Source: Thermoleophilaceae bacterium (GTDB taxonomy: Bacteria; Actinomycetota; Thermoleophilia; Solirubrobacterales; Thermoleophilaceae). From it: a stretch of DNA of 64,000 bases. Position 1 is the stretch's first letter, and each line of letters begins with the position of its first letter. The notes beneath the pieces were generated by a model, which made no database searches, was not told the origin of the DNA, and saw only the letters and a list, made by a program, of their open reading frames with translations. Both the position numbers and the translations under genes were made by a program. Of the stretch, positions 52,877-60,603 are shown one piece after another. Where the stretch lies: the NCBI GenBank assembly GCA_030446485.1, contig JAUJNF010000002.1:248001-312000 (forward strand), in the 5' to 3' direction.

Positions 52877-53696
52877 CGCCGGGCGAGCGCTGGTCGCGCG
52901 AGCTCCTCGAGGACCTCCGCGCGAAGGGCTACGCGCCGCGTGCGTGGGGGCGGTTCGTCGCGCGATCGCTGGAGCGGGCGGCGGCGACGCGCGCCATGCG
53001 GCCGGCGCTCGCGCGGCAATGGCGAAGGTGGGCGCTGACCGGAGGGGCCGGCGTGCTCTGCGTGTCTGCGGCCGGTGCGCGGCCGCCGACGCTGCCGGTG
53101 GCGTGGTGGACGCTCTGCGCGGCGATGCTCCGCTGGCACCTCGGCATGGTCGAGGGCCCGCGGGGCGAGCGGCGCGAGCGGCTGTCGCCTGCGGACGCCG
53201 TTACGCTCGCGCGCGCGCCGTGGTCCCGTTCGTCGCCGCTCCGCGCGGGCGCGCGGCGTGGACCATCGCGGTCGCGGCCGCCGCCGCAAGCGACGCTCTC
53301 GACGGGCCGCTCGCGCGCCGGAGCGGCGCGACGCGTCTCGGCGCTCAGCTCGACAGCACCGCTGACGCGGCATTCGTCACGGGGGCGGCGTGGGGCGCCG
53401 CGCGAGCGGGATGGCTGGGATGGCCGGCGGCGCTTGCTCCGATCGCGCGCAAATCCGGTGGTTTCGGCCTAGTCACCCACGGCTGGTTCGCCCGCGGCGC
53501 ACCGCCCGAGCTCGGCGAGCCTGTCACGCGCTGGGCGACGGGGCCGACCGCGCTCGGCCTGGGGCTCGCGGGTACGGGCGCGAAGGCGGCCGCGGAGCGG
53601 CTTCTAATCCTGGCGTCGCTCGCTGCGCTCGCGCCCACCGTCGCGGCACTCCGCGTCCCTCGAGCTCAGGCCCGCCTCACCAGCGAAAGCGCGTAG
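52873..53696 (+). CDS. CDP-alcohol phosphatidyltransferase family protein (one-base frameshift)
   Basis: About 274 residues if one base is restored near 53210-53220: upstream frame MTPGERWSRELLEDLRAKGY to LSPADAVTLARA, downstream frame VVPFVAAPRGRAAWTIAVAA. The CDP-alcohol motif DGPLARRSGATRLGAQLDST is complete apart from a one-residue shorter spacing (seven instead of eight between AR and G), with the metal aspartates in place. Several membrane helices. It would transfer a phosphoalcohol from CDP-diacylglycerol or similar. Its 3' end overlaps the egtD relic on the other strand by 31 nt. Confidence 0.7.
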
Positions 53697-53836
53697 AGCC
53701 TCTCACCGTCGGTGTAGCGCGCGCCGGGCCGCAGGCCGGCCGCCGCCAGCTCGCCGTCCAGCCGCTCGGGCGTGAACTTCGCGCTGATCTCGGTGCGCAG
53801 CTCCTCCCAGTTGCGGAACCGCGCCGTCGCCACCCG
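53666..53836 (-). pseudogene. egtD: egtD C-terminal remnant (L-histidine N-alpha-methyltransferase)
   Basis: About 56 codons ending at TGA 53666: FRNWEELRTEISAKFTPERL, then ELAAAGL and LYALSLVRRA. The end of EgtD carries the same GExIRTExSxKFTRexL ... FALSLA pattern. EgtD makes hercynine for ergothioneine. The other 85 % of the gene is missing. Upstream, to 54120, only a short open frame MTMKKRRLGTPSGRYIPAPYR remains, which I do not call. Confidence 0.65.
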
Positions 53837-54120
53837 GCGCGAGGATGCCACGAGCCTCCGCTGAGGCCCGATAGCCGCGCCGGAGGAACACCTGCGTGTA
53901 CTCGGGATAGGGATCCGAAGTCGCTCGACGCCGCTTCTTCTCGATAGTCGGGATGACTGGACGGCTCTTGAACCAAACCTCGGTTCGCCGCATTCGCCAC
54001 CTTCACGGGGTCCTCCTCCGGCAGCCTTAAGTGGCGGTACGGCGCCGGGATATAGCGCCCGGAGGGAGTCCCGAGCCGCCTCTTCTTCATGGTCATCGTG
54101 GCTCGGGCTGACGACTGTGT

Positions 54121-54285
54121 CTAGCGGCGCAGGGCGTCGACCACCCGCGTGCTTGCTCGCCGTACGCGTTCCTCGTCCGGGTCGGCGAGTTGCAGCAGGA
54201 CCATCCCGAATGCGAACGCCGCGAAGGCTTCGGCAGACGCTTGCGGCTCGTCCACGTCGCCCCAGAGTCGGCGAACATCCCCGCG
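54121..54285 (-). pseudogene. TetR-type regulator C-terminal remnant
   Basis: About 50 codons ending at TAG 54121: SAEAFAAFAFGMVLLQLADP and EERVRRASTRVVDALRR. This helical pattern, a final amphipathic helix followed by VVDALRR, is like the end of the ligand-binding domain of TetR regulators. No DNA-binding domain is left. Confidence 0.4.
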
Positions 54286-54329
54286 TCGCGGATGAATCCT
54301 GGGTTGATGATGCTCGTGCCCACACGGTC

Positions 54330-55541
54330 TCACAAGAAACACCGGCCTTCCCCACGGTACGTCGGTACCTCGTCGACGATCGCGTCGCCGTGCACGAGGA
54401 AGAGGCGGTCGAAGCGCTCGCACAACTCGCCGGCCTTGGCGTGGCGAAAGTAAACGTTGTCACCGACGCGCAGGGCATCGGCGGCCGCGCCGTGCAGCGG
54501 AGTCTGGACCTCGCCCGTCCCCTCCAGGGCGTCGAGCGTCAGGTCCTGCGGCAGGTACGGGGTCGGCATGCGGTCCTTGCCTCCAACCCCGGAGGCCAGG
54601 TACCCGCCGCCGAGAGCGGTGACGATGCCTGGGCCCGGGCGACGCGCCACGGGCTGGGCAAACAGCGCGGCGGGCTCGAGCCGAAAGCGGGAGTAGTTGT
54701 CGAACAACGTCGGCGCGTAAAAGCCCGAGCCTGCGGTGGCCTCGGTCATCGCAGGCTCACCGGCGACGAGCTCGAGGTCCCCGGTTCCGCCGGCGTTGAC
54801 GAACTCCAGCGCCGCGACCTGCGAGACGGCGGTCACGACGGCCGCGCGGCGTTCACGCAGCTCGCGATGGGAGACGCGCTGCATACGCGCGATGGCTGCA
54901 CTCTTGAGTCGTGCGCCAGGGATCTTGTCGCCCTGTCCTGCGATGTGACCCTCGTAGCACATCATCCCTACGAGCCGAAGCCGAGGTCGCTCAGCTACCT
55001 GCCTGGCGAGGTCGCCCGCCTGCTCGGGCGTGCGGATGGGTGTGCGCTTGGGTCCGATCTTCACGCGGCCGCCCCCGAGCCAGAACGCGGCGTCGACATC
55101 CAGGCACACGCGCAGCGGGGCCGCCGCCTGCCCCACCGCCTCTTCGATGAGGTCGAGGTGCTCGGCAGAATCGACCATGATCACCGGCGCGTCGGCCGGG
55201 TGCTCGGCGGTCATGGCGGCGAGTTCGCGCAGCGCAGCGCGGTCGGTGGTCGGGTAGGCGACGACGAGGTCGCGGAAACCCCCGCGAGCGAGCCACAGCG
55301 CTTCGGGCAGCGTGAAGGCGAGCAGCCCGCGATAGCCGGGATCGCGGTCGAGGATCGCTTGCAGCAGGGCGCGACAGCGCAGCGACTTGGAGGCGACCCG
55401 GATCGGCTTGCCCGCCGCGCGGCGGAGCATGTCAGCCGAGTTGGACCACATCGCATCGAGGTCGACGAAGGCGAACGGTGCGTCGAGACCTGCGAACGCC
55501 GTCGCGTAGCGCTCCAGGCGAGCCTCCGGAGTGAGCCTCAC
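54330..55541 (-). CDS. Amino acid deaminase/aldolase with alanine-racemase fold
   Basis: 403 residues from GTG 55541 (GTGA overlap with the oxidase stop). PLP-barrel of the D-threonine aldolase/alanine racemase type: PFAFVDLDAMWSNSADMLRR, the PLP Lys in IRVASKSLRCRALLQ, YEGHIAG, and the C-terminal DNVYFRHAKAGELCERFDR with the metal-site HAKAGE. Probably a metal-assisted, PLP-dependent enzyme on beta-hydroxy-D-amino acids. The pair with the lactone oxidase recurs in actinobacteria as I remember it, but its pathway is not established. Confidence 0.88.
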   Translation of the reverse strand: MRLTPEARLERYATAFAGLDAPFAFVDLDAMWSNSADMLRRAAGKPIRVASKSLRCRALLQAILDRDPGYRGLLAFTLPEALWLARGGFRDLVVAYPTTDRAALRELAAMTAEHPADAPVIMVDSAEHLDLIEEAVGQAAAPLRVCLDVDAAFWLGGGRVKIGPKRTPIRTPEQAGDLARQVAERPRLRLVGMMCYEGHIAGQGDKIPGARLKSAAIARMQRVSHRELRERRAAVVTAVSQVAALEFVNAGGTGDLELVAGEPAMTEATAGSGFYAPTLFDNYSRFRLEPAALFAQPVARRPGPGIVTALGGGYLASGVGGKDRMPTPYLPQDLTLDALEGTGEVQTPLHGAAADALRVGDNVYFRHAKAGELCERFDRLFLVHGDAIVDEVPTYRGEGRCFL

Positions 55542-56845
55542 GGCGCCCCTATCGGGCCGAGCACACGGCGGATGTGGTCGTTGGCGAAGGCGGCGTCGGG
55601 ATCCAGGCGCGCACGCACGGCCTGGAAGCGGTCCCATTGCGGGTAGCGCTCGCGGAGCGTCGCCGCGGTCTGAGAGTGGCGCTTGCCCCAGTGGGGACGG
55701 CCGCCGTAGGAGTCCATGATCTCCTCGAACCGTCGAAAGAACGGCTGGTGGTCCATGCCGGCATATTGGTGAGCCGCGATGTAGCAGGTGTCGGTTTCGT
55801 ACGCCGTCGACAGGAAGGCGTCGTCGCTGCGAGCGAAGCGGACCTCGAACGGGAACAGGATCGGCAGCCGGCTCTGCTCGACGAGGTCCATGGAGCGCTC
55901 GAGCGCGGCCCGCGCGTGCTCGCGGGGAATCGCGTACTCCGTCTCGGTGAAGCGCACGTCGCGCCGCGTCGCGTACACCCGGTAGGCATGGTCCTGAACG
56001 TGTGACTCGGACATCGCGCCGGCGATCACTCGGTTCAGGCGCGGTACCTGGCTCGGAAAGCGCCGGCCGCTGCGGCAGATCAAGCTCAGCGCGTGGTTCT
56101 CGACGAGGCGTTCCTGGAGCTCGCGCCTCCAGCGCGGGGTCGGCCGAGGCGCGTCGTCGGTGCGCCGGCTGAACCGGCACAGGGCGGTGCGTGTGTAGGG
56201 CCACACGAAGAACTCGAAGTGGTCATGGCCGTCGGCCTGCTCGTCGAGCCGGTCGAGCGCCTCGGCCAGCGGCAGCGGACGGTCATGGCGCATCAGCGTG
56301 TAGAGCGGGACGCATTCGAGCGTGACTTGCGACACGATTCCCAACGCGCCCAGCGACACGCGCGCCGCCAACAGCGCCTCCGGCTCCGTCTCCCTCGTCA
56401 GTTCGACGACCTCGCCGGAGGCGGTCACCAGCCGCATCGCCGTCACCCGCGTCGAGAGGTTGCCGAATCGCACACCAGTGCCGTGCGTCGCCGTCGCCAA
56501 GGCACCCGCGAGCGTCTGCGCGTCGATGTCCCCCTGGTTCTCGAGCGCCAGACCGTGGGCCGCATTGCGCGGCCCGAGCTGGTGGAGCCTGATCCCCGCC
56601 TCGACCGTCACCAGTCCCGATCCCGGGTTGATGTCGACGACGCGCTGCAGGCCCGACATGTCGACCAGGAGCCCCCCGGTGCAGACCATGTCGGTGAACG
56701 AATGCCCGCTGCCGACCGCACGAACCTCAAGCCCGCGAGCGGTCGCTCTCGCGACGGCTCGTGCGAGCTCGGCCTCGCTCGTTGGCCGCACGACCTCCGC
56801 CGGCGTGCAGTGCTGATCGCCGGCCCAGTTCGTCCATGTCGCCAT
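55538..56845 (-). CDS. D-arabinono-1,4-lactone oxidase-like FAD enzyme
   Basis: 435 residues from ATG 56845; the open frame extends upstream but the family begins at TWTNWAGDQHCTPAEVVRP. VAO-type FAD domain: LEVRAVGSGHSFTDMVCTGG (FAD loop), VEAGIRLHQLGPRNAAHGLA, IDAQTLAGALATATHGTG. C-terminal ALO domain ends GGRPHWGKRHSQTAATLRER with the HWGK motif of sugar-lactone oxidases. It oxidises an aldono-lactone with O2 or another acceptor. In an operon with the downstream aldolase. 56846-57204 contains no other gene that I see. Confidence 0.88.
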   Translation of the reverse strand: MATWTNWAGDQHCTPAEVVRPTSEAELARAVARATARGLEVRAVGSGHSFTDMVCTGGLLVDMSGLQRVVDINPGSGLVTVEAGIRLHQLGPRNAAHGLALENQGDIDAQTLAGALATATHGTGVRFGNLSTRVTAMRLVTASGEVVELTRETEPEALLAARVSLGALGIVSQVTLECVPLYTLMRHDRPLPLAEALDRLDEQADGHDHFEFFVWPYTRTALCRFSRRTDDAPRPTPRWRRELQERLVENHALSLICRSGRRFPSQVPRLNRVIAGAMSESHVQDHAYRVYATRRDVRFTETEYAIPREHARAALERSMDLVEQSRLPILFPFEVRFARSDDAFLSTAYETDTCYIAAHQYAGMDHQPFFRRFEEIMDSYGGRPHWGKRHSQTAATLRERYPQWDRFQAVRARLDPDAAFANDHIRRVLGPIGAP

Positions 56846-57204
56846 CGGCACGGCCCTCACTCGTGAGCGAGCTCGCGCCACCGCGTCAGCGGTGCTCACG
56901 GCTTGACCCACGGTCCCGTAGTCGAGGTTGTCAGGCGTGTCAGACATCAGGTGGTAGTTGGACATCGCCTTGTAGCGGTTCAACGAAGTGAGTATCGCGG
57001 TCGGGTAACCCGCACGGCTGGGGATCACCGCCTCGGTGCTGTTGCGCCAGCGCATCCCTCGCCGCAGCCGCACCCGGTCGCGCTCGCGCCACTCCTGCGC
57101 CGTGCTAATCGAAGAACCGCCCGGTCGGCTCGCGGCGTCGTGATGGAGCCATGACCCACGAGCGTGCGCTCGGCCGCGACACTTCGGAGGCGGCCTTGCT
57201 GCAA

Positions 57205-57252
57205 TCGGGGCGACTGGATTTGAACCAGCGAACCGCTCGGCCCCCAGCCGAC
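57205..57252 (-). other. 3' half of tRNA-Pro(GGG), attachment-site copy A
   Basis: On the minus strand it reads the anticodon stem TCGG, loop CTGGGGG (anticodon GGG), CCGA, then the T arm CTGG-TTCAAAT-CCAG and the acceptor end. The D arm and 5' strand are missing. It differs from copy B (58311-58357) by one inserted A. Both have the same orientation, 1.1 kb apart, as expected for att repeats of elements that integrate in the tRNA 3' end. Confidence 0.8.
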
Positions 57253-57282
57253 GCACCCCTGGACGCATAAGACACAGCAGTC

Positions 57283-57299
57283 GGTACCACGGTGGTACC
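57283..57299. repeat. 17-nt palindrome, copy A
   Basis: GGTACCACGGTGGTACC: 8-nt arms GGTACCAC/GTGGTACC around a central G, 30 nt beyond the tRNA-Pro half. An identical copy follows the second tRNA half at 58448-58464. A triple GGGCCAC microsatellite follows at 57301-57325. Confidence 0.8.
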
Positions 57300-57432
57300 A
57301 CGGGCCACGGGCCACGGGCCACGGGCGTGATTGTTTCCCGCCTTCTCGTAAGCGCGGGGCCCCCTTTACCCTGCAGCAGTTCGACGGCGGCCCAGGCCAG
57401 ACGTCGGCCTTCGATTAGGGGCTTGAGGGCTC

Positions 57433-58182
57433 CTACTGCTGGCGTTCCTTGTACATGGCCTCGTCCGCACGCGCGATGAGGTCTTCGACGGCATCTTCTG
57501 CCTCGAGCTCCGCGAGCCCGACGGTGACAGATGCTTGCCGGGTTGCTGTCAGGTCCGCGTTGACGAGCGAGAACCGCTCGACCGCATCTTCCCTGGTCAC
57601 CCCGACTAACGCGCATAGGAACTCGTCGCCCCCATAGCGAATGATCAGGTCATAGGAGCGAAGGTGAGCCCGGATCGAGTATGCGGTCTCGCGTAGGAGC
57701 TGATCTCCGGCGGCATGGCCGAGTGAGTCGTTCGTTCGCTTGAGACCGTCGACATCGACGAACGCGAGCGCCATTGACTCGCCCTCGCGCTTCGCCCTCG
57801 CCATCTCGCGCTCCAACTCCGCGATCCCCGCATCCCTGCGGTGCGCTCCGGTGAGCACATCGATGGATGAGGACGCTCGATCCTGTGCCGCTAGGGCGCG
57901 GTCTGCCGATGCGGCTTCGCGATCGTCTGCCGCTTGGGTCCGGTCGCTGGCCGCCCCCCGACGGTCTCGCAAGGCTCCCGCGCGGTCGCTAGCTGCTCCT
58001 GTTTCGACTTCGTCGGCGCCTCGCTCGCGGGCCTCGGCACGTTCGTCCCGAGCGGCCGATCTCTCGTCGCGGGCGTCGGATTCCTGGTCGTGAGCTTCGG
58101 CTCTCTGGTCCCGGTCCTCCGAGGTCCGGTCCCGGTCGTCGGCAGGAAAGCTGTCAGCCTCGCGCGGCTCTTCCTCGCTCAT
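57433..58182 (-). CDS. GGDEF diguanylate cyclase with repetitive acidic/basic coiled coil
   Basis: 249 residues from ATG 58182; upstream open frame crosses the attachment site and is not coding. Residues 10-105 are an unusual Asp/Arg/Ala/Glu repeat (DRDQRAEAHDQESDARDERS, AASDRTQAADDREAASADRA), a charged coiled coil. Residues 106-245 are a GGDEF domain with intact active site RYGGDEFL (184-188) and a product-inhibition I-site RSYD five residues before it. It should make cyclic di-GMP, with dimerisation through the coiled coil. It is the only gene between the two tRNA-Pro halves. Confidence 0.85.
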   Translation of the reverse strand: MSEEEPREADSFPADDRDRTSEDRDQRAEAHDQESDARDERSAARDERAEARERGADEVETGAASDRAGALRDRRGAASDRTQAADDREAASADRALAAQDRASSSIDVLTGAHRRDAGIAELEREMARAKREGESMALAFVDVDGLKRTNDSLGHAAGDQLLRETAYSIRAHLRSYDLIIRYGGDEFLCALVGVTREDAVERFSLVNADLTATRQASVTVGLAELEAEDAVEDLIARADEAMYKERQQ

Positions 58183-58259
58183 CTGGCCGGAAACTATCGC
58201 TCGCCCACGTCGTTGCTGCAATTGCCCGTAAGAACACAGGCCGGTATGCGACCCCATTA

Positions 58260-58271
58260 GAACAAGTGTTC
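58260..58271. promoter_or_regulatory. LexA-type SOS box
   Basis: GAACAAGTGTTC matches GAAC-N4-GTTC, 78 nt upstream of the GGDEF start. A TTGCAG-N17-GATAGT promoter-like pair lies between box and gene on the minus strand. Confidence 0.5.
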
Positions 58272-58310
58272 GTATGGGTGAAAGCCCTGTGCCCAGCGGG
58301 CTCCCCTCAG

Positions 58311-58357
58311 TCGGGGCGACTGGATTTGAACCAGCGACCGCTCGGCCCCCAGCCGAC
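58311..58357 (-). other. 3' half of tRNA-Pro(GGG), attachment-site copy B
   Basis: Same structure as copy A, in canonical form with the uninterrupted variable loop. The region on its upper side (58.4-64 kb) is gene-poor in housekeeping functions, which fits an element that lies between this site and an intact tRNA-Pro beyond the window. Confidence 0.8.
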
Positions 58358-58447
58358 ACGACATGCACGTCTATGCGTCCGTGCGCGTCCCCATCGTCCC
58401 CAGTGTCCCCGCCCGTGTACTCCCTGGACGGATCGGACGATGCAGCC

Positions 58448-58464
58448 GGTACCACGGTGGTACC
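58448..58464. repeat. 17-nt palindrome, copy B
   Basis: Identical to 57283-57299 and again next to a tRNA-Pro half, here 90 nt away, preceded in both places by a similar CTGGACG...GCAG block. Confidence 0.8.
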
Positions 58465-58511
58465 ACGAGGCTTGATTCGTCGCTCCACCGGACATAGCGA
58501 GGGCCCGCTTG

Positions 58512-58535
58512 GTCCCTCAGAGCGACGCTCCGATC
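58512..58535. repeat. Dispersed repeat GTCCCTCAGAGCGACGCTC, copy 1
   Basis: 19 identical nt, then one mismatch and GATC, shared with 60696-60719. It contains the 11-nt palindrome GAGCGACGCTC. Copy 1 lies just before the three-gene minus-strand operon. Confidence 0.65.
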
Positions 58536-58599
58536 CGACAGCGGTACGGGGTCGCGGTCTGAGGACGGCGACCGCTTCTCGCGCGACGCGGGAGTCCAG

Positions 58600-59283
58600 C
58601 TACGTGTTTTGCTGCTGCGCTACCTCGACGCGATCGAGAATTCGCATGAGCAAGCTCGCCGTGTGGACGGCTTCGGCTGCCTCCCCCGGATCGTCGTAAT
58701 CGACCTCTCGATGCCCGCCGGGGTTGCGAAGCACCGCGTACGCACCTGCGAACAACGCTCGCATGCCGTCCTGCTCTCCCTTGGTCGCTTCCACGTCGCG
58801 CAGCGGTGCGCCCGGCCCGAACGCCCGGTTCATCAGGTCTGCGCCGTAGTCGTCCTCGCCGAACCCGCCGAGCTTTCGCACCCTAATTTCGACGGCCCTC
58901 ATCGCTGCGAAAACGCCGAGCTCGTACTTCTCCAACATGAACTGCGGCCGCGCCTCACTCTCGATGAGGGGATGAACGCCGTCCTGTAGTCCCGCGGTCG
59001 CGTGCAGGTGGCCCGGTCCCTCGTCGAGCAGCTTCCGCCCAAACCGTGTTACGAAAGCGGCGTTGCTGCTGTGCTGACTCAGGTCAGGGGTCACCAACCC
59101 ACGCGCCCGGAGCCAGCCAATTGCCTCAGAGAGCGCATCCAAGGCTGCCTTGCCGTACCCAGCGTTTCGGGCTTCGTTGACGTAGTTGTAGTCGTTCCAC
59201 TGGCCGGTCCGATCGAAGTCTCGTAAGACCTCGAGGCCGAGTTCGTCGATCGGAAGCTGCAGGATTGATCGCTCTTCCAGCAT
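58600..59283 (-). CDS. TIGR02391 (Ymh)-type protein
   Basis: 227 residues from ATG. The C-terminal half is the recognisable part: GVHPLIESEARPQFMLEKYE, FAAMRAVEIRVRKLGGFGED, DYGADLMNRAFGPGAPLRD, then LFAGAYAVLRNPGGHREVD. This is the TIGR02391 domain, common in plasmid and phage-like islands and near restriction or abortive-infection genes, biochemically uncharacterised. The N-terminal half looks like a winged-helix (ALDALSEAIGWLRARGLVTP). Third gene of an operon with the HNH-like gene 5 nt upstream. Confidence 0.78.
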   Translation of the reverse strand: MLEERSILQLPIDELGLEVLRDFDRTGQWNDYNYVNEARNAGYGKAALDALSEAIGWLRARGLVTPDLSQHSSNAAFVTRFGRKLLDEGPGHLHATAGLQDGVHPLIESEARPQFMLEKYELGVFAAMRAVEIRVRKLGGFGEDDYGADLMNRAFGPGAPLRDVEATKGEQDGMRALFAGAYAVLRNPGGHREVDYDDPGEAAEAVHTASLLMRILDRVEVAQQQNT

Positions 59284-59288
59284 GCGCC

Positions 59289-59686
59289 CTACGGACTTTC
59301 GTTCTTGCGGCGGATCGCTTCCTCTCGGGCTTTCCTGATCCTCGCGAGATCCTTCGCGTGCGAACGGCCAACGCTTACGGAGTAGCCGATGCGATTGCAG
59401 AGACGGTGCGCCAGGATGGCGTTGTCGACGACCCGGTGCCCCCCTCTCGCTTGGCGCGCGGGAAGTGCTCGTGGGTCGGAATCCAGTCGCTCAACCCGGC
59501 GGTGACCGGCTCAAAGTAGCCCGTGCCTCCAAGCTCCTCGGGGCAGAAGCATTCGGGCATCTGGCATGCGAGCTGCGTGATGTAACCCTGCTCGGCTGCC
59601 TGGATGAGGACTCCCTTCACGCCGAGCCCTTTCAAGCTGGCTGCCACGGCTCGGCCGCGTTCAGAATCCCGCTCAGCCCCCGACAT
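59289..59686 (-). CDS. HNH-like nuclease, one-base frameshift
   Basis: About 132 residues if one base is added to the six-base C run at 59439-59444 (G run on the coding strand). N-terminal GVKGVLIQAAEQGYITQLAC, then Cys pair PECFCPEE, YFEPVTA, then WIPTHEHFPRAKREGG, and after the shift HRVVDNAILAHRLCNRIGYS. The His-His-Asn spacing (HEH ... DNAILAHRLCN) with the Cys pair is HNH-like. It overlaps the upstream hypothetical gene by 14 nt and precedes the TIGR02391 gene by 5 nt. Confidence 0.65.
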
Positions 59687-60263
59687 GTCTCAACGTTAGA
59701 TGCTCTGAGCCCCCGAGATCTAGGCGCTCGCCGGCGGAACGCCCGACCAGGTTCGGCCGCGCGATCTCGATCAGTGCCGGGATCCGCAGACGGAAGATGA
59801 GACCTCCCACTTGGCCGGCGTTGTAGGTCTCGCCGGTGTCGCGCTCCACCATCGCCTCGCTGGAGGCCGTGTCGAGCTCGACCGGACCTAGCGCGGCGCG
59901 GAGCCCGTGCGGGTCGCCGACGAGCTTCAGGCCGCGAACGTCCGGACGATCCGCCGCGTAAGGCTGCCCCGTCACCGGCACGGCAATCTCTTGCTGCGGA
60001 TGTGCAGGAATGCTCACCTGCTGCGCCTTCACGAGCCGGACGGCCTCCGCCATCAGCTCGCGCGCGACTTGAGCACCCGCGCGATCGATTAGGTCCGGGT
60101 GCTCGATCGTCAACGGCCGCCCATCGGCGCTGATCACGAAGGCGAGCAGCTCGTGGGGCAGGGCCGAGCCACTCGGGCTGATCTGAGGCGTAAGAACGCT
60201 GTGCTCCGCAGCGCGAACCAGAATCGCGGCGGCAGTTTCGTGGTCAAGCGAGTGGGCGGCCAT
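59673..60263 (-). CDS. Hypothetical protein, first gene of the TIGR02391 operon
   Basis: 196 residues from ATG. Predicted soluble, mixed alpha/beta: HSLDHETAAAILVRAAEHSV, HELLAFVISADGRPLTIEHP, LKLVGDPHGLRAALGPVELD, AMVERDTGETYNAGQVGGLI. No domain that I recognise. Its 3' end overlaps the HNH-like start, so the three proteins may act together. Confidence 0.6.
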   Translation of the reverse strand: MAAHSLDHETAAAILVRAAEHSVLTPQISPSGSALPHELLAFVISADGRPLTIEHPDLIDRAGAQVARELMAEAVRLVKAQQVSIPAHPQQEIAVPVTGQPYAADRPDVRGLKLVGDPHGLRAALGPVELDTASSEAMVERDTGETYNAGQVGGLIFRLRIPALIEIARPNLVGRSAGERLDLGGSEHLTLRHVGG

Positions 60264-60354
60264 CCCGTCCTACGTTAGAGACGAGCAGCGCATACGAACC
60301 GGCACACTCCCGCGCCAGATGGACTGCTCCTACGCGCGCGGAGATACTGTGCGC

Positions 60355-60603
60355 GTGACCGCGATCGAGGAGGGCACCGAGAGGACAATCCTCCGCAAGC
60401 TCCACGAGGAAGGCCCGAAGACCGAGAAGCAGATCGCCCACGCGCTCGGGGTGGACCAGATCGACGAGGAAGACATCGCCGCCCGGGCGTCTGACGCGGC
60501 CAGCCACGGCGTGATCGAGCCCGTCGAGGGCAGTGAGGCTGTTCGCCGCTGGCAGATCTCGGATAAGGGGCGCCAGTTGCTAGGGGACATGCCTGGGCGC
60601 TAG
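60355..60603 (+). CDS. Small winged-helix DNA-binding protein
   Basis: 82 residues from GTG 60355. The pattern AIEEGTERTILRKLHEEGPK, TEKQIAHALGVD, then a second helix and a short wing ending RRWQISDKGRQLLGDM is that of a winged helix-turn-helix of the PadR/MarR size class without a ligand domain. Divergent from the 59673-60263 gene with about 90 nt between, so it could regulate that operon. Confidence 0.65.
   Translation: MTAIEEGTERTILRKLHEEGPKTEKQIAHALGVDQIDEEDIAARASDAASHGVIEPVEGSEAVRRWQISDKGRQLLGDMPGR

Noticed and set aside
55542..56204. Long N-terminal extension of the aldolase ORF
   Set aside because: It is the shifted shadow of the lactone oxidase gene; the GTGA overlap at 55541 marks the start.
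58183..58488. N-terminal extension of the GGDEF protein
   Set aside because: The extra codons run through the tRNA-Pro half and palindrome; ATG 58182 begins the natural protein.
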